Of a stretch of 64,000 bases of DNA, positions 21,279-30,069 are shown piece by piece. The notes under the pieces were generated by a model, which was not told the DNA's origin, made no database searches, and saw only the letters and a program-made list of their open reading frames with translations. Both the position numbers and the translations under genes were made by a program. Source of the stretch: Terrabacter sp. Root85 (GTDB lineage: Bacteria > Actinomycetota > Actinomycetes > Actinomycetales > Dermatophilaceae); assembly GCF_001429185.1 (NCBI RefSeq), contig NZ_LMIW01000011.1, positions 248,001-312,000 of the forward strand, given 5' to 3'. The number at the start of each line of letters is the position of its first letter. The first letter of the stretch is position 1.

Positions 21279-24252
21279 CCACGTCGAGCTGAGAACCGGC
21301 GCCTACTTCGACTCCGTGACCCTCATGCAGGTCTCACGCACGGTCGCCGCCGCTCCCGGCGTCGAGGCCGCGCAGGTCGCGATGGCGACCGAGCTCAACC
21401 TCGAGGTCATCCGCGGCATGGGCTTCGACGTGCCCGGCTCGGCGCCCAACGACCTCGTCGTCGCCATCCGCGGTGACGAGGCCGGCATCGCTGCCGGGCA
21501 GGCTGCGCTGGAGTCCGCACTCACCCAGAGCCGTTCTGCCGCAGGCGCGTCCGCCGGCTTCGGCGAGGCGCCGACGGCCCGCACGCTCGGCGGTGCGATC
21601 CGCCTCTCGGGCGCCGACCTCGCGCTCGTCTCGGTGCCGGGGGAGCACGCCGTCACCGAGGCGCTCGACGCCGTCCGCGCCGGGGTGTCGGTCATGGTCT
21701 TCTCCGACAACGTCCCGGTCGAGGACGAGGTGCGGCTCAAGGACGCGGCCGCCGCTGCCGACGTGCTCGTCATGGGGCCTGACTGCGGCACGGCCGTCGT
21801 CGGTGGCGTCGCCCTCGGCTTCGCCAACGTCGTGCGACCCGGCTCCGTCGGCCTCGTCGCGGCATCCGGCACGGGCGCCCAGCAGGTCATGTGCCTCCTG
21901 GACGCCGCAGGTGTCGGCATCAGCCACTGCCTCGGCGTCGGTGGCCGCGACCTGTCGTCCGCCGTCGCCGCCCGCTCGACGAAGCAGGCGCTCGCAGCGC
22001 TCGCCGCCGACCCGGAGACGACGTCGCTCGTCGTCGTCTCCAAGCCTCCCGCTCCCGAGGTGCTCGCCGACCTGGAGGCGTATGCCGCCGGGCTGGGCAA
22101 GCCGGTCCACTGGGCCACGCTCGGGGCCGGGCGGCCGGACCTCACGGCGGCCGTCGAGTCGGTGCTGACCGCCGTCGGCGCGGACGTGCCGGTCTGGCCG
22201 ACGTGGGAAGCCGCGGGCGCCCGATCGGCCACGACGTCCTCCGGGTCGCTGCGCGGTCTCTTCTGCGGCGGCACCCTCGCCGACGAGGCGATGCTCGTCG
22301 CGGGTCCGGTGCTCGGCGACATCCGCTCCAACATCCCGCTGCGGCCCGAGCTCGCCCTGGGCGTCGACCTGCGCGACCCCGGCCATGTCGTCATCGACTT
22401 CGGCGACGACACGATGACCCGCGGGCGCGCCCACCCCATGATCGACCCGTCACTGCGCCTCGACCGCATCGCCGTCGAGGCCGCCGACCCGACGTGCGGT
22501 GTGCTCCTCCTCGATCTCGTGCTCGGCCACGGCGCGCACGCGGACCCCGCTCCGGAGCTCGCTGCCGCCGTCCGTGCTGCCCGCGAGACCGCCGCCGCGA
22601 GCGGTCGTGAGCTGCCCGTCGTCGTCTCGGTCACCGGCACCACCTCCGACCCGCAGGGGCTCGACCGGTCGGCGCAGGCTCTCGCGGACGCCGGCGCCGA
22701 CGTCCTCCTCTCCAACGCCGCAGCCACGCGCCGCGCCCTGCAGCTTCTCGGCCACGACGTGACGGCACCGGAGAGCGCGACGGGCGACACGGCATACGCC
22801 CCCGTTGCCGGGACGGCCACCGACGTCGGTGCCGAGCCGCTCCACGGACTGCTAGCAGCGGACGTCACGGTCGCAGCGGCCGGGGTCTCGCTCTTCTCGG
22901 ATGCCCTTCGGGCGCAGGCGGTCTCGGTGACCGAGGCCTCGTGGCAGCCGCCGATGGCGGGAACGGCGGCCGAGCTCGGTCGGGTCCTGGCCGACCCCCG
23001 CCGCGACGCCGCCAACGCCGAGGCACTGCGCCGGATGACCGCGGCAGGTGCCGACCTCGTCGACGTCCGTCCGGCCCACGAGGTGCTCGGGCTCGAGCGG
23101 GGCACCTTCCTTCACGCGGGGCCACCCATCGAGTTCGCCCGCGCCTCAGGGCCGCTCAAGGGTGCGCTCATCGGCGCGATGCTCTTCGAGGGGCTCGCCG
23201 ACACAGCCGAGGAGGCCGAGGCGAAGCTCGAGAAGGGCGACGGCATCACGCTGGAGCCGTGCCACCACCGCGACGCGGTCGGCCCGATGGCCGGCGTCAT
23301 CAGCCCGTCGATGTGGGTCTACGAGCTGCGCGACGAGGTGCACGACAACACGTCGTGGTGCTCGCTCAACGAGGGGCTCGGCAAGGTCCTGCGCTACGGC
23401 GCCTACGGTCCCGAGGTCATCGACCGGCTGCGGTGGATGAACTCCGTGCTCGGCCCGATCCTCCAGCAGGCCGTGCGCACCCGCGTCGAGCAGCAGGGCC
23501 CGATCGACGTCAAGGCGATCATCGCCCAGATGCTCCAGATGGGCGACGAGGGCCACAACCGCAACCGCGCCGGATCGCTCATGCTCCTGCGCGAGCTGCT
23601 CCCGACGATGATCACGGCCGACGCGTCGTCGACCGACATCGCGGAGGCCGTGCGTTTCTCCGGTGCCAACGAGCACTTCTTCCTCAACCTCGGTATGCCG
23701 GCCTGCAAGCTGAGCACCCTGGCCGCCCATGGCATCCCGGGATCCTCGGTGGTGACGACGATGGCGCGCAACGGCACCGACTTCGGCATCCGCGTGTCGG
23801 GCACCGGCGACGCGTGGTTCACGGGTCCGGCCAACACGCCCGAGGGCCTCTTCCTCGGGTCCTACGGCCCGGACGACGCGAACCCCGACATCGGCGACTC
23901 GGCGATCACCGAGACGGCCGGCATCGGCGGCTTCGCGATGGCCGCCGCGCCGGCGATCGTGAAGTTCGTCGGGGGCGACGTGCCCTTCGCGCTGCGGGCC
24001 ACGCAGACGATGTACGAGATCACCGTCGGCGAGCACACGGCCTACCAGGTGCCGATCCTCGAGTTCCGTGGCACGCCGACCGGCATCGACGTGGCCGCCG
24101 TCGCGCGGACCGGCATCCTGCCGCAGATCAACACCGGCATGGCCGGTCGCGTCGCGGGCACGGGCCAGGTCGGCGCCGGTCTCGTGACCCCGCCCGAACA
24201 GTGCTTCACCCAGGCCCTCACTGCTCTCGCGGCGGCCGCGGGCGAGGGCTGA
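21271..24252 (+). CDS. fdrA: FdrA-DUF1116 fusion, putative carbamoyltransferase (AllF + AllG)
   Basis: A 993-residue fusion. Residues 1 to about 540 are FdrA-like, a succinyl-CoA-synthetase-type fold with MGPDCGTAVVGG (168-179), ASGTGAQQV and GTTSDPQGLDRS. Residues from about 560 to the end are DUF1116 (YlbE), with FLHAGPPIEF, EPCHHRDAVGPMAGVISPSMW and GDEGHNRNRAGS. In E. coli these are separate (FdrA 555 aa, YlbE 419 aa) and with YlbF convert oxalurate and phosphate to oxamate and carbamoyl phosphate. GTG at 21271 follows AGGAAGGA. In the barbiturase context ureidomalonate is an attractive alternative substrate (inference). Confidence 0.85.
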   Translation: MADHVELRTGAYFDSVTLMQVSRTVAAAPGVEAAQVAMATELNLEVIRGMGFDVPGSAPNDLVVAIRGDEAGIAAGQAALESALTQSRSAAGASAGFGEAPTARTLGGAIRLSGADLALVSVPGEHAVTEALDAVRAGVSVMVFSDNVPVEDEVRLKDAAAAADVLVMGPDCGTAVVGGVALGFANVVRPGSVGLVAASGTGAQQVMCLLDAAGVGISHCLGVGGRDLSSAVAARSTKQALAALAADPETTSLVVVSKPPAPEVLADLEAYAAGLGKPVHWATLGAGRPDLTAAVESVLTAVGADVPVWPTWEAAGARSATTSSGSLRGLFCGGTLADEAMLVAGPVLGDIRSNIPLRPELALGVDLRDPGHVVIDFGDDTMTRGRAHPMIDPSLRLDRIAVEAADPTCGVLLLDLVLGHGAHADPAPELAAAVRAARETAAASGRELPVVVSVTGTTSDPQGLDRSAQALADAGADVLLSNAAATRRALQLLGHDVTAPESATGDTAYAPVAGTATDVGAEPLHGLLAADVTVAAAGVSLFSDALRAQAVSVTEASWQPPMAGTAAELGRVLADPRRDAANAEALRRMTAAGADLVDVRPAHEVLGLERGTFLHAGPPIEFARASGPLKGALIGAMLFEGLADTAEEAEAKLEKGDGITLEPCHHRDAVGPMAGVISPSMWVYELRDEVHDNTSWCSLNEGLGKVLRYGAYGPEVIDRLRWMNSVLGPILQQAVRTRVEQQGPIDVKAIIAQMLQMGDEGHNRNRAGSLMLLRELLPTMITADASSTDIAEAVRFSGANEHFFLNLGMPACKLSTLAAHGIPGSSVVTTMARNGTDFGIRVSGTGDAWFTGPANTPEGLFLGSYGPDDANPDIGDSAITETAGIGGFAMAAAPAIVKFVGGDVPFALRATQTMYEITVGEHTAYQVPILEFRGTPTGIDVAAVARTGILPQINTGMAGRVAGTGQVGAGLVTPPEQCFTQALTALAAAAGEG

Positions 24253-24272
24253 CGGAGCGGCCCCCTCAGCTC

Positions 24273-24308
24273 GGGTCGCGCGGTCGTCGTCGGCCGCGCG
24301 GCCCGACC
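24273..24308 (+). terminator. Possible terminator after the FdrA operon
   Basis: GGGTCG-CGCGG pairs imperfectly with CCGCG-CGACCC across a 9-nt loop. Moderate support only. Confidence 0.35.
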
Positions 24309-24375
24309 CTCCCTCCGGACCCGACACGCATCTGCCGTGGGAGAAAAGAAGTGGGGCGCTGTCGGCGGCGCGACC

Positions 24376-24381
24376 TAGGGT
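24376..24381 (+). promoter_or_regulatory. -10 box (TAGGGT) of the ABC exporter operon
   Basis: It lies 9 nt before the ATG, so any 5' UTR would be only a few bases. Confidence 0.45.
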
Positions 24382-24390
24382 GGACAGGCC

Positions 24391-26289
24391 ATGCGAGACT
24401 TTCCGCCCCCGATCCGGGCCTACACCGACCGAGGCGCCGAGGCGCCCGACACCCGCTCGCCGCGGGCCTTCCTCTGGTGGATGGTGCGGCAGAACGGCGG
24501 CCTGTTCTGGGCCGGGCTGCTCGTCGCCCTCATCTGGATGGTGCCGCAGACGGTCGGGCCGTGGATCGTGGGCCGCGCCATCGACACCGGCATCGTCGCG
24601 GGCGACCCGTCGGCGACGATGCAGTGGGTCCTGGTGCTGGGTGCCGTCACCCTCGTCGGCGCGTGCAGCGGCATCCTCTTCCACACGGTCATCGTCCGCG
24701 AGTGGCTCATCGCCCTCTACGGCACGACGAAGCTCGTCACGCGCAAGGCGCTCCAGCTCGGCCACGTGCTGACCCGGCGCACGCCGACCGGCGAGGTGCT
24801 GTCGGTCTCGGGCAGCGACGGTGACCAGTTCGGTGCCCTCATGGAGATCAGCACGCGGGCCATCTCGCAGCTCGCCGCCTATCTCGTCGTGGCCGCCATC
24901 GTGCTCAGCACGTCGGTGCGCATGGGCGTCCTCGTGCTCGTCTCGGCGCCGCTGCTCGTCGTCCTCGGCACGCCGCTGCTGCGGCCGATGCAGCGCTGGC
25001 AGGGCGTCGAGCGCTCCCGCAACTCCGAGCTGACGTCGATGGCGACCGACATCGTCGGCGGCCTGCGGATCCTGCGCGGCATCGGCGGTGAGGAGACCTT
25101 CGGCGGCAACTACGCCGGGCAGTCCCAGCGCGTGCGCCGGTCCGGCGTCTCGGCCGGTCGCTGGCTCGCCGCCGTCGAGTCCGTCGGCGTCCTCCTCTCC
25201 GGTGGCTTCGTCGTCGCCCTGATGTGGCTCGGCACGCGCGAGGTCGCGCAGGGCCGGCTCACGGTGGGGCAGCTCGTCAGCTTCCTCGGCTACGGCCTCT
25301 TCCTCGTCCAGCCGATGCGCACCTTCGTCGAGTTCGCCCAGAAGTGGACCCGCTCGGTGGTCTCCGCGCGCAAGGCCGTCGCCGTCCTGTCGCAGCGCCC
25401 GCCGTGGGTGCACCCCGACGAGCCGGCCGGCCTCGACACGGGCGCCGAGATCGTCGACGGGACGTCCGGGGCGACCATCCGACCGGGCATCCTCACGATG
25501 GTCGTCTCGGCCGTGCCCGACGACTCCGCGGCCCTCGCCGACCGCCTCGGCCGCTACCTGCCCAGCGACGAGGGCGCTCTCGTCAGCGACGAGATCCCCG
25601 AGGAGCTCAAGGGCCGCGCCGCCAAGCGGGAGCGCTCGGCGCGCGCCAGGGCCCGGGAGGAGCAGGCCCGCCGCGACGAGGAGCGGGCTCGTCAGCCGTG
25701 GGGCGTCACCGTCGGCGGCGTCGACCTCTCCCGCGTGGAGCTCGACGAGGTACGCCGTCGCGTCCTCGTCAGCGACACCTCGCCCCAGGTGTTCGCGGGT
25801 ACCCTGCGCTCGGCCGTCGACCCGCTCGGCCGGCTGACGCGGGAGCAGGCCGAGCGGGCGCTGCACACCGCCGCCGCCGACGACGTCTTCGACGCCCTCC
25901 CGGGTGGGTGGCAGGGCGAGCTCGAGGAGCGCGGACGGGGGCTGTCCGGTGGTCAGCGCCAGCGGCTCGTGCTGATGCGCGCCCTCGCCGCCGATCCCGA
26001 CGTCCTCGTGCTCGTCGAGCCCACCTCGGCCGTCGACGCCCACACCGAGGTCCGCATCGCGTCCCGTCTCGGGGAGCACCGGGCGGGGCGCACCACGGTC
26101 GTCATGACCGCCTCGCCGCTGCTGCTCCACCACGCCGACGAGGTCATCCTCCTCGAGGGTGGGGTCGCGACCGCCCACGGTCGGCACGCCGACCTGCTCG
26201 CCGACTCGCCGGCCTACCGCTCGGTCGTCGTCCGCGGCGGCGACGCCGACCCGTCCGTCCTCTCCCACCTCGCCGAGGAGTCCCGATGA
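24391..26289 (+). CDS. ABC exporter half-transporter with degenerate nucleotide-binding site
   Basis: A 632-residue ABC-B type half-transporter: six membrane segments in residues 25-310, then a nucleotide-binding domain. The Walker A P-loop is absent; where GxxGxGKS should be the protein reads VVSAVPDDSAALADRL. The signature LSGGQRQRL (near 516) is intact, while Walker B ends VLVEPTSAVD with Val instead of the second Asp. A charged insert (KRERSARARAREEQARRDEERARQ) of Lys/Arg/Glu sits before the helical subdomain. The gene overlaps its partner by ATGA. Together they should form a heterodimer with one working ATP site. Confidence 0.88.
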   Translation: MRDFPPPIRAYTDRGAEAPDTRSPRAFLWWMVRQNGGLFWAGLLVALIWMVPQTVGPWIVGRAIDTGIVAGDPSATMQWVLVLGAVTLVGACSGILFHTVIVREWLIALYGTTKLVTRKALQLGHVLTRRTPTGEVLSVSGSDGDQFGALMEISTRAISQLAAYLVVAAIVLSTSVRMGVLVLVSAPLLVVLGTPLLRPMQRWQGVERSRNSELTSMATDIVGGLRILRGIGGEETFGGNYAGQSQRVRRSGVSAGRWLAAVESVGVLLSGGFVVALMWLGTREVAQGRLTVGQLVSFLGYGLFLVQPMRTFVEFAQKWTRSVVSARKAVAVLSQRPPWVHPDEPAGLDTGAEIVDGTSGATIRPGILTMVVSAVPDDSAALADRLGRYLPSDEGALVSDEIPEELKGRAAKRERSARARAREEQARRDEERARQPWGVTVGGVDLSRVELDEVRRRVLVSDTSPQVFAGTLRSAVDPLGRLTREQAERALHTAAADDVFDALPGGWQGELEERGRGLSGGQRQRLVLMRALAADPDVLVLVEPTSAVDAHTEVRIASRLGEHRAGRTTVVMTASPLLLHHADEVILLEGGVATAHGRHADLLADSPAYRSVVVRGGDADPSVLSHLAEESR

Positions 26290-28325
26290 GCCGCGCCGAC
26301 AGCACGGTCGCGACGACCGGCGCCCCGGACGCCGCCGGCATCGCTGACACCACGGACGTCGCGGACGCCACGTGGGTCTCGCTGCTGCCCGAGGTGCTCG
26401 CAGCCGAGTCCGCCCGCACCTGGGACTCCGCCATCCACGCACCCGCCGTGCCCGACGAGCTGCGGCCGCCGCAGTCCGCCTCGGTCGGGGAGCGGCTCAG
26501 CGCGCTGCACCGGCGCCACCTGCTGCGCGAGCGGCGGGCCCAGGAGTTCGTCGCCGACACGATGAACGCCCGCACCGGCCTGCCCATCGCCGACAACGCA
26601 CGCGTCGTGCGCTTCATCGGCGGGCTCCTCTCGCAGGAGCGGCTCCTCGTCGTCGCCGTCGTCCTCGCCAACGCGCTCGCCGCCACGGCGGGCCTGCTCG
26701 TGCCGCGTCTGCTCGGTGAGCTCGTCGACTCGACGGTCGCCGACGTCGAGGCGGGCCGGGTCGACGCCGCCATGGCCGGGGCCAACTCCGCGGCGCTCGT
26801 CGTCGCCGGGCTCGTCGTCGTGCAGAGCGCGTTCACCTTCGCGGCCAAGATCTCCTCGACGGTGCTCGGCCAGAGTGTCCTCGCGACGGCCCGCGAGTAC
26901 ATCGTGCACGCGATCCTGCGGCTGCCGCTCTCACGCGTCGAGAGTGCGAGCTCCGGCGACCTCGTCACGCGAGTCACCCGCGACGTCGGCACGATGAGCG
27001 AGAGCGTGCGCTGGGCGCTGCCCGAGGCCATCATCGCGAGCATCACCGTCGTGCTGACCCTCGTCGCCATGGTGAGCAACGCGCCGCTGCTGTCGTTGCC
27101 GTCGATCGTCCTCATGTCGCTCGCGCTCTTCCAGGTGCGCCGCTACCTCGGGCGCGCGCCGAAGGGCTACCTCACCGAGGGCGGCACCTACTCGCGCATC
27201 AACACCACGCTCACCGAGACCGTGGAGGGCGCCCGCACCGTCGAGGCCCTGGGCCTGACGCGTCACCGCCTGCGTCGCGGCGACGAGGACATCGAGGTGT
27301 CCGGCCAGGCCGAGCGCTACACGATGACGCTGCGCAACCTGCTCTTCGCCGTCATGGACATCGCCTTCAGCCTGCCGCGGGTGCTCGTGCTGCTCCTCGG
27401 CGCCATCGGCTACGCCCAGGGCTGGGCCACCCTCGGTCAGATCACCACGGCGATCCTCTACACCGAGGCGCTGTGGGGGCCGTTCGACATGCTCGTGCAC
27501 ACCGTCGACCGGGTCCAGGTCGGCATCGCGTCGACGACCCGACTGCTCGGCATCGCGACCGTCCCGCCCGACCGTGAGGCGGGCGCCGACCGACCCACCG
27601 GGCCCGAGCTCGTCGGCACCGACCTGCGCTACGCCTACCGCGCCGGTCACGACGTGCTGCACGGCATCGACCTCGACCTCGGCACGGGGGAGCGCCTCGC
27701 GATCGTCGGTCCGAGCGGCTCCGGCAAGTCGACGCTGGGTCGCCTGCTGTCGGGCATCCACGGCCCCCGCACCGGGTCGGTGACGGTCGGCGGCGTCGAG
27801 CTGACGTCGCTCCCGCTCGACCAGCTGCGCACCGAGGTCGCCCTCGTCACCCAGGAGCACCACGTCTTCATCGGGTCGGTGCGCGACAACGTCGTGCTGG
27901 CGCGCGAGGGCTCGACCGACGAGGAGGTCCGCGAGGCCCTGCGCGCCGTCGACGCCCTCGAGTGGGTCGAGCGGCTCCCGGAGGGCCTGGACACCAAGCT
28001 CGGCTCGGGCCACCAGGTGCTGTCCCCGGGCCGCGCCCAGCAGATCGCCCTGGCCCGACTCATCCTCGCCGACCCGCACACCATCGTCCTCGACGAGGCG
28101 ACATCGCTCATCGACCCGCGCACCGCCCGACACCTCGAGGGTTCGATGAACGCGCTGCTCACCGGGCGCACCGTCGTCGCGATCGCGCACCGCCTCCACA
28201 CGGCGCACGACGCCGACCGCATCGCGGTCGTCATCGACGGGCGGGTCGCCGAGCTCGGCAGCCACGACGAGCTCGTCGAGCAGGACGGGGAGTACGCCGC
28301 CCTCTGGCGGGCCTGGACGTCCTGA
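26286..28325 (+). CDS. ABC exporter half-transporter, catalytic partner
   Basis: A 679-residue half-transporter with about 110 extra N-terminal residues, six membrane segments and a nucleotide-binding domain. Walker A is intact (GPSGSGKS, about 475-482), as are Walker B (TIVLDEATS, near 600) and the switch His (AIAHRLHTA). Its own signature is degenerate, LSPGR in place of LSGGQ. Paired with the upstream subunit, the consensus composite site uses this Walker A/B and the partner's LSGGQ. The substrate (drug, lipid or peptide) cannot be inferred. A hairpin overlaps the stop codon. Confidence 0.9.
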   Translation: MSRADSTVATTGAPDAAGIADTTDVADATWVSLLPEVLAAESARTWDSAIHAPAVPDELRPPQSASVGERLSALHRRHLLRERRAQEFVADTMNARTGLPIADNARVVRFIGGLLSQERLLVVAVVLANALAATAGLLVPRLLGELVDSTVADVEAGRVDAAMAGANSAALVVAGLVVVQSAFTFAAKISSTVLGQSVLATAREYIVHAILRLPLSRVESASSGDLVTRVTRDVGTMSESVRWALPEAIIASITVVLTLVAMVSNAPLLSLPSIVLMSLALFQVRRYLGRAPKGYLTEGGTYSRINTTLTETVEGARTVEALGLTRHRLRRGDEDIEVSGQAERYTMTLRNLLFAVMDIAFSLPRVLVLLLGAIGYAQGWATLGQITTAILYTEALWGPFDMLVHTVDRVQVGIASTTRLLGIATVPPDREAGADRPTGPELVGTDLRYAYRAGHDVLHGIDLDLGTGERLAIVGPSGSGKSTLGRLLSGIHGPRTGSVTVGGVELTSLPLDQLRTEVALVTQEHHVFIGSVRDNVVLAREGSTDEEVREALRAVDALEWVERLPEGLDTKLGSGHQVLSPGRAQQIALARLILADPHTIVLDEATSLIDPRTARHLEGSMNALLTGRTVVAIAHRLHTAHDADRIAVVIDGRVAELGSHDELVEQDGEYAALWRAWTS

Positions 28326-28346
28326 CTGCGGGAGGTCAGGCGTCCA
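28314..28346. terminator. Bidirectional hairpin terminator
   Basis: TGGACG-t-CCTGAC pairs with GTCAGG-CGTCCA around an 8-nt loop with one bulge. It covers the ends of the convergent ABC exporter and phosphotransferase genes. Confidence 0.55.
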
Positions 28347-29478
28347 CGCGGGCCAGGCGGCGGCGTACGACCGGAGCCGTGAGGTCGAGCATGGCCCGGG
28401 TCAGGACCACCCGCTCACGCGCCGTCCGACGCAGCGAGTCCGAGTCCGGGCCGCGCAGCTCGACGGTCGGCAGGGCCGTGAAGAGCGAGCGCGCGAAGAG
28501 GGACCCGAGGTAGCCGAAGCGCACGTCCTCCGGGTCGGCGGCGTAGCCCTCGTCAGCGAGGCCACCCAGGTAGGCGTCGAAGATCGCGGCGTCGATGCGC
28601 GCGATGTCGGACGCCGGGGTCAGCCCCGCATGCATGGGTCCGACGAGCAGCTGGCCGAGGTCGAAGCCGACGGCGAGCGGCGAGCCGAAGCCCCAGTCGA
28701 TGACCACGAGGTCGTCCTCGCCGTTGCAGATGAGGATGTTCTGGATGCTCGCGTCACCGTGGGCATAGGTCTGGGGGAGGGCCTCGAGCTCGGCGAGGAC
28801 GTCCAGGACCAGCGGGAGGAGCTCCCGCAGCTCGTCACGCAGACCTGGGTCCCCCGGGTCACGGAGGGCCTCGGCGAGAGCGGGCCGCGACCAGAGGTCG
28901 TCGTCGGCGAGGTCGGTGCCGGCCCCGATCAGCACCCGGCCCTCGACGAGGTAGCGCAGCGCCGCACCGTCGGGGAGCCAGCACGTCTCCGGGAGACGGT
29001 CGTTGACGGGTGCGCCCGACCGGCGACGGGCGGCTAGCCGCCCGAGCAGCCTTGCCGCACGGGCGAGCTCGTCGATCGTCCACGGGCCGCGGCGCTCGTC
29101 GACGAACTCCCACCAGAGCCCGATGTGGTCATCGTCGAAGACCTCGTGATGGTGCAGTGCGGGCATCCGCATGCCGGGTGGCAGCACCTCGTCGATCCCC
29201 GACAGCGTCATGTCGAGCTCGAAGCGCCACGGGAAGAAGTCGACGAACGAGTCGCGGAGGGGTCCTTCGGGCACGTGGACGAGACCGGGCCAGAGGCGCG
29301 GGTGGCGCAGCAGCTTGACGAACCACACGGCCTCGCCGCCGTCCGGGCCCGCGGCCGAGGCGTGCCACAGCCCCGCCGTCGCGGGCGAGCCCCAGTCGTA
29401 GTCGATCGGCGACAGCGTGACGGCGTCGACGGGGACACGGGCCAGCCGTGCCGTGACACCGGTGATGTCGACTGACAT
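28336..29478 (-). CDS. Aminoglycoside-phosphotransferase-like kinase (APH/choline kinase fold)
   Basis: A 380-residue protein with the APH-family catalytic loop THGD-type motif (YAHGDASIQNILI, HGDxxxxN) near residue 240 and the metal-binding DWGFG about 18 residues later. Proteins of this fold phosphorylate small hydroxyl compounds or antibiotics, so resistance is possible but cannot be claimed. It is divergent from a marR gene with only 54 nt between them, the usual arrangement when the MarR protein controls the neighbour. GAGGGGGA lies upstream of the ATG, with a TACTTT -10 candidate before it. Confidence 0.75.
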   Translation of the reverse strand: MSVDITGVTARLARVPVDAVTLSPIDYDWGSPATAGLWHASAAGPDGGEAVWFVKLLRHPRLWPGLVHVPEGPLRDSFVDFFPWRFELDMTLSGIDEVLPPGMRMPALHHHEVFDDDHIGLWWEFVDERRGPWTIDELARAARLLGRLAARRRSGAPVNDRLPETCWLPDGAALRYLVEGRVLIGAGTDLADDDLWSRPALAEALRDPGDPGLRDELRELLPLVLDVLAELEALPQTYAHGDASIQNILICNGEDDLVVIDWGFGSPLAVGFDLGQLLVGPMHAGLTPASDIARIDAAIFDAYLGGLADEGYAADPEDVRFGYLGSLFARSLFTALPTVELRGPDSDSLRRTARERVVLTRAMLDLTAPVVRRRLARVDA

Positions 29479-29520
29479 GAGTCCCCCTCAGAAAGTAAAG
29501 CGTCTTGACCATTTCGAGGA

Positions 29521-29526
29521 TAGGGT
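29521..29526 (+). promoter_or_regulatory. -10 box (TAGGGT) of the marR gene
   Basis: Six nt before the ATG, a leaderless arrangement. The AT-rich segment just upstream (AAAGTAAAGCGTCTTGACC) is the likely shared operator region. Confidence 0.5.
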
Positions 29527-29532
29527 CGGAGC

Positions 29533-30009
29533 ATGGCGCGAGGCAAGAGCGTAGGTATGCCGTCCGCACCCGCGGGTGCGGACGACGACCTCCCCGACCA
29601 CCTCTTCCGCTGGTCGGATGCCTTGGGGCGCAGGCTGTCCCGGGAGATGCGGGCCATCGCGCCCCCGGACCTCGAGGCGATCGGTGGTCGCCGGGCGCGG
29701 CTGCTCCAGATCATCCCGGCCGACGGCCTGCGGGTCACCGACCTCGCGTCCCGCGCCGGCGTCACGAAGCAGGCCATCGGTCAGCTCGTCGACACCCTCG
29801 AGGAGCTGGGCCTCGTGCAGAGCAGCCCGAGCGAGAAGGACCGCCGCGTGCGCTGGGTGGCACGGACCCCCGCCGGCGATGCCGTCGTCGACCAGACCCT
29901 CGCGCTCATCGCGGAGGCCGAGGACCGGCTCAGCGCCGAGGTCGGTCGGGCCCGCTACGACGCGATGCTCGTGACGATGCGGGAGCTCGGCCGCGACGTC
30001 ACGTGGTGA
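29533..30009 (+). CDS. MarR-family transcriptional regulator
   Basis: A 158-residue winged-helix MarR protein. The DNA-binding region spans residues 55-115: LRVTDLASRAGVTKQAIGQLVDTLEELGLV is helix-turn-helix and SEKDRRVRWVARTPAG is the wing with the conserved DxRxR pattern. N- and C-terminal helices would form the dimer interface. It is divergent from the phosphotransferase gene and probably represses both (inference). A GTATGCCG word lies in its N-terminal codons (GMPS). Confidence 0.85.
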   Translation: MARGKSVGMPSAPAGADDDLPDHLFRWSDALGRRLSREMRAIAPPDLEAIGGRRARLLQIIPADGLRVTDLASRAGVTKQAIGQLVDTLEELGLVQSSPSEKDRRVRWVARTPAGDAVVDQTLALIAEAEDRLSAEVGRARYDAMLVTMRELGRDVTW

Positions 30010-30069
30010 ACCGAGCGAACCGACGGCGTGGGTCTCGACGGGCACGGGCGCGCGTGTGAAGGTGTGGAC

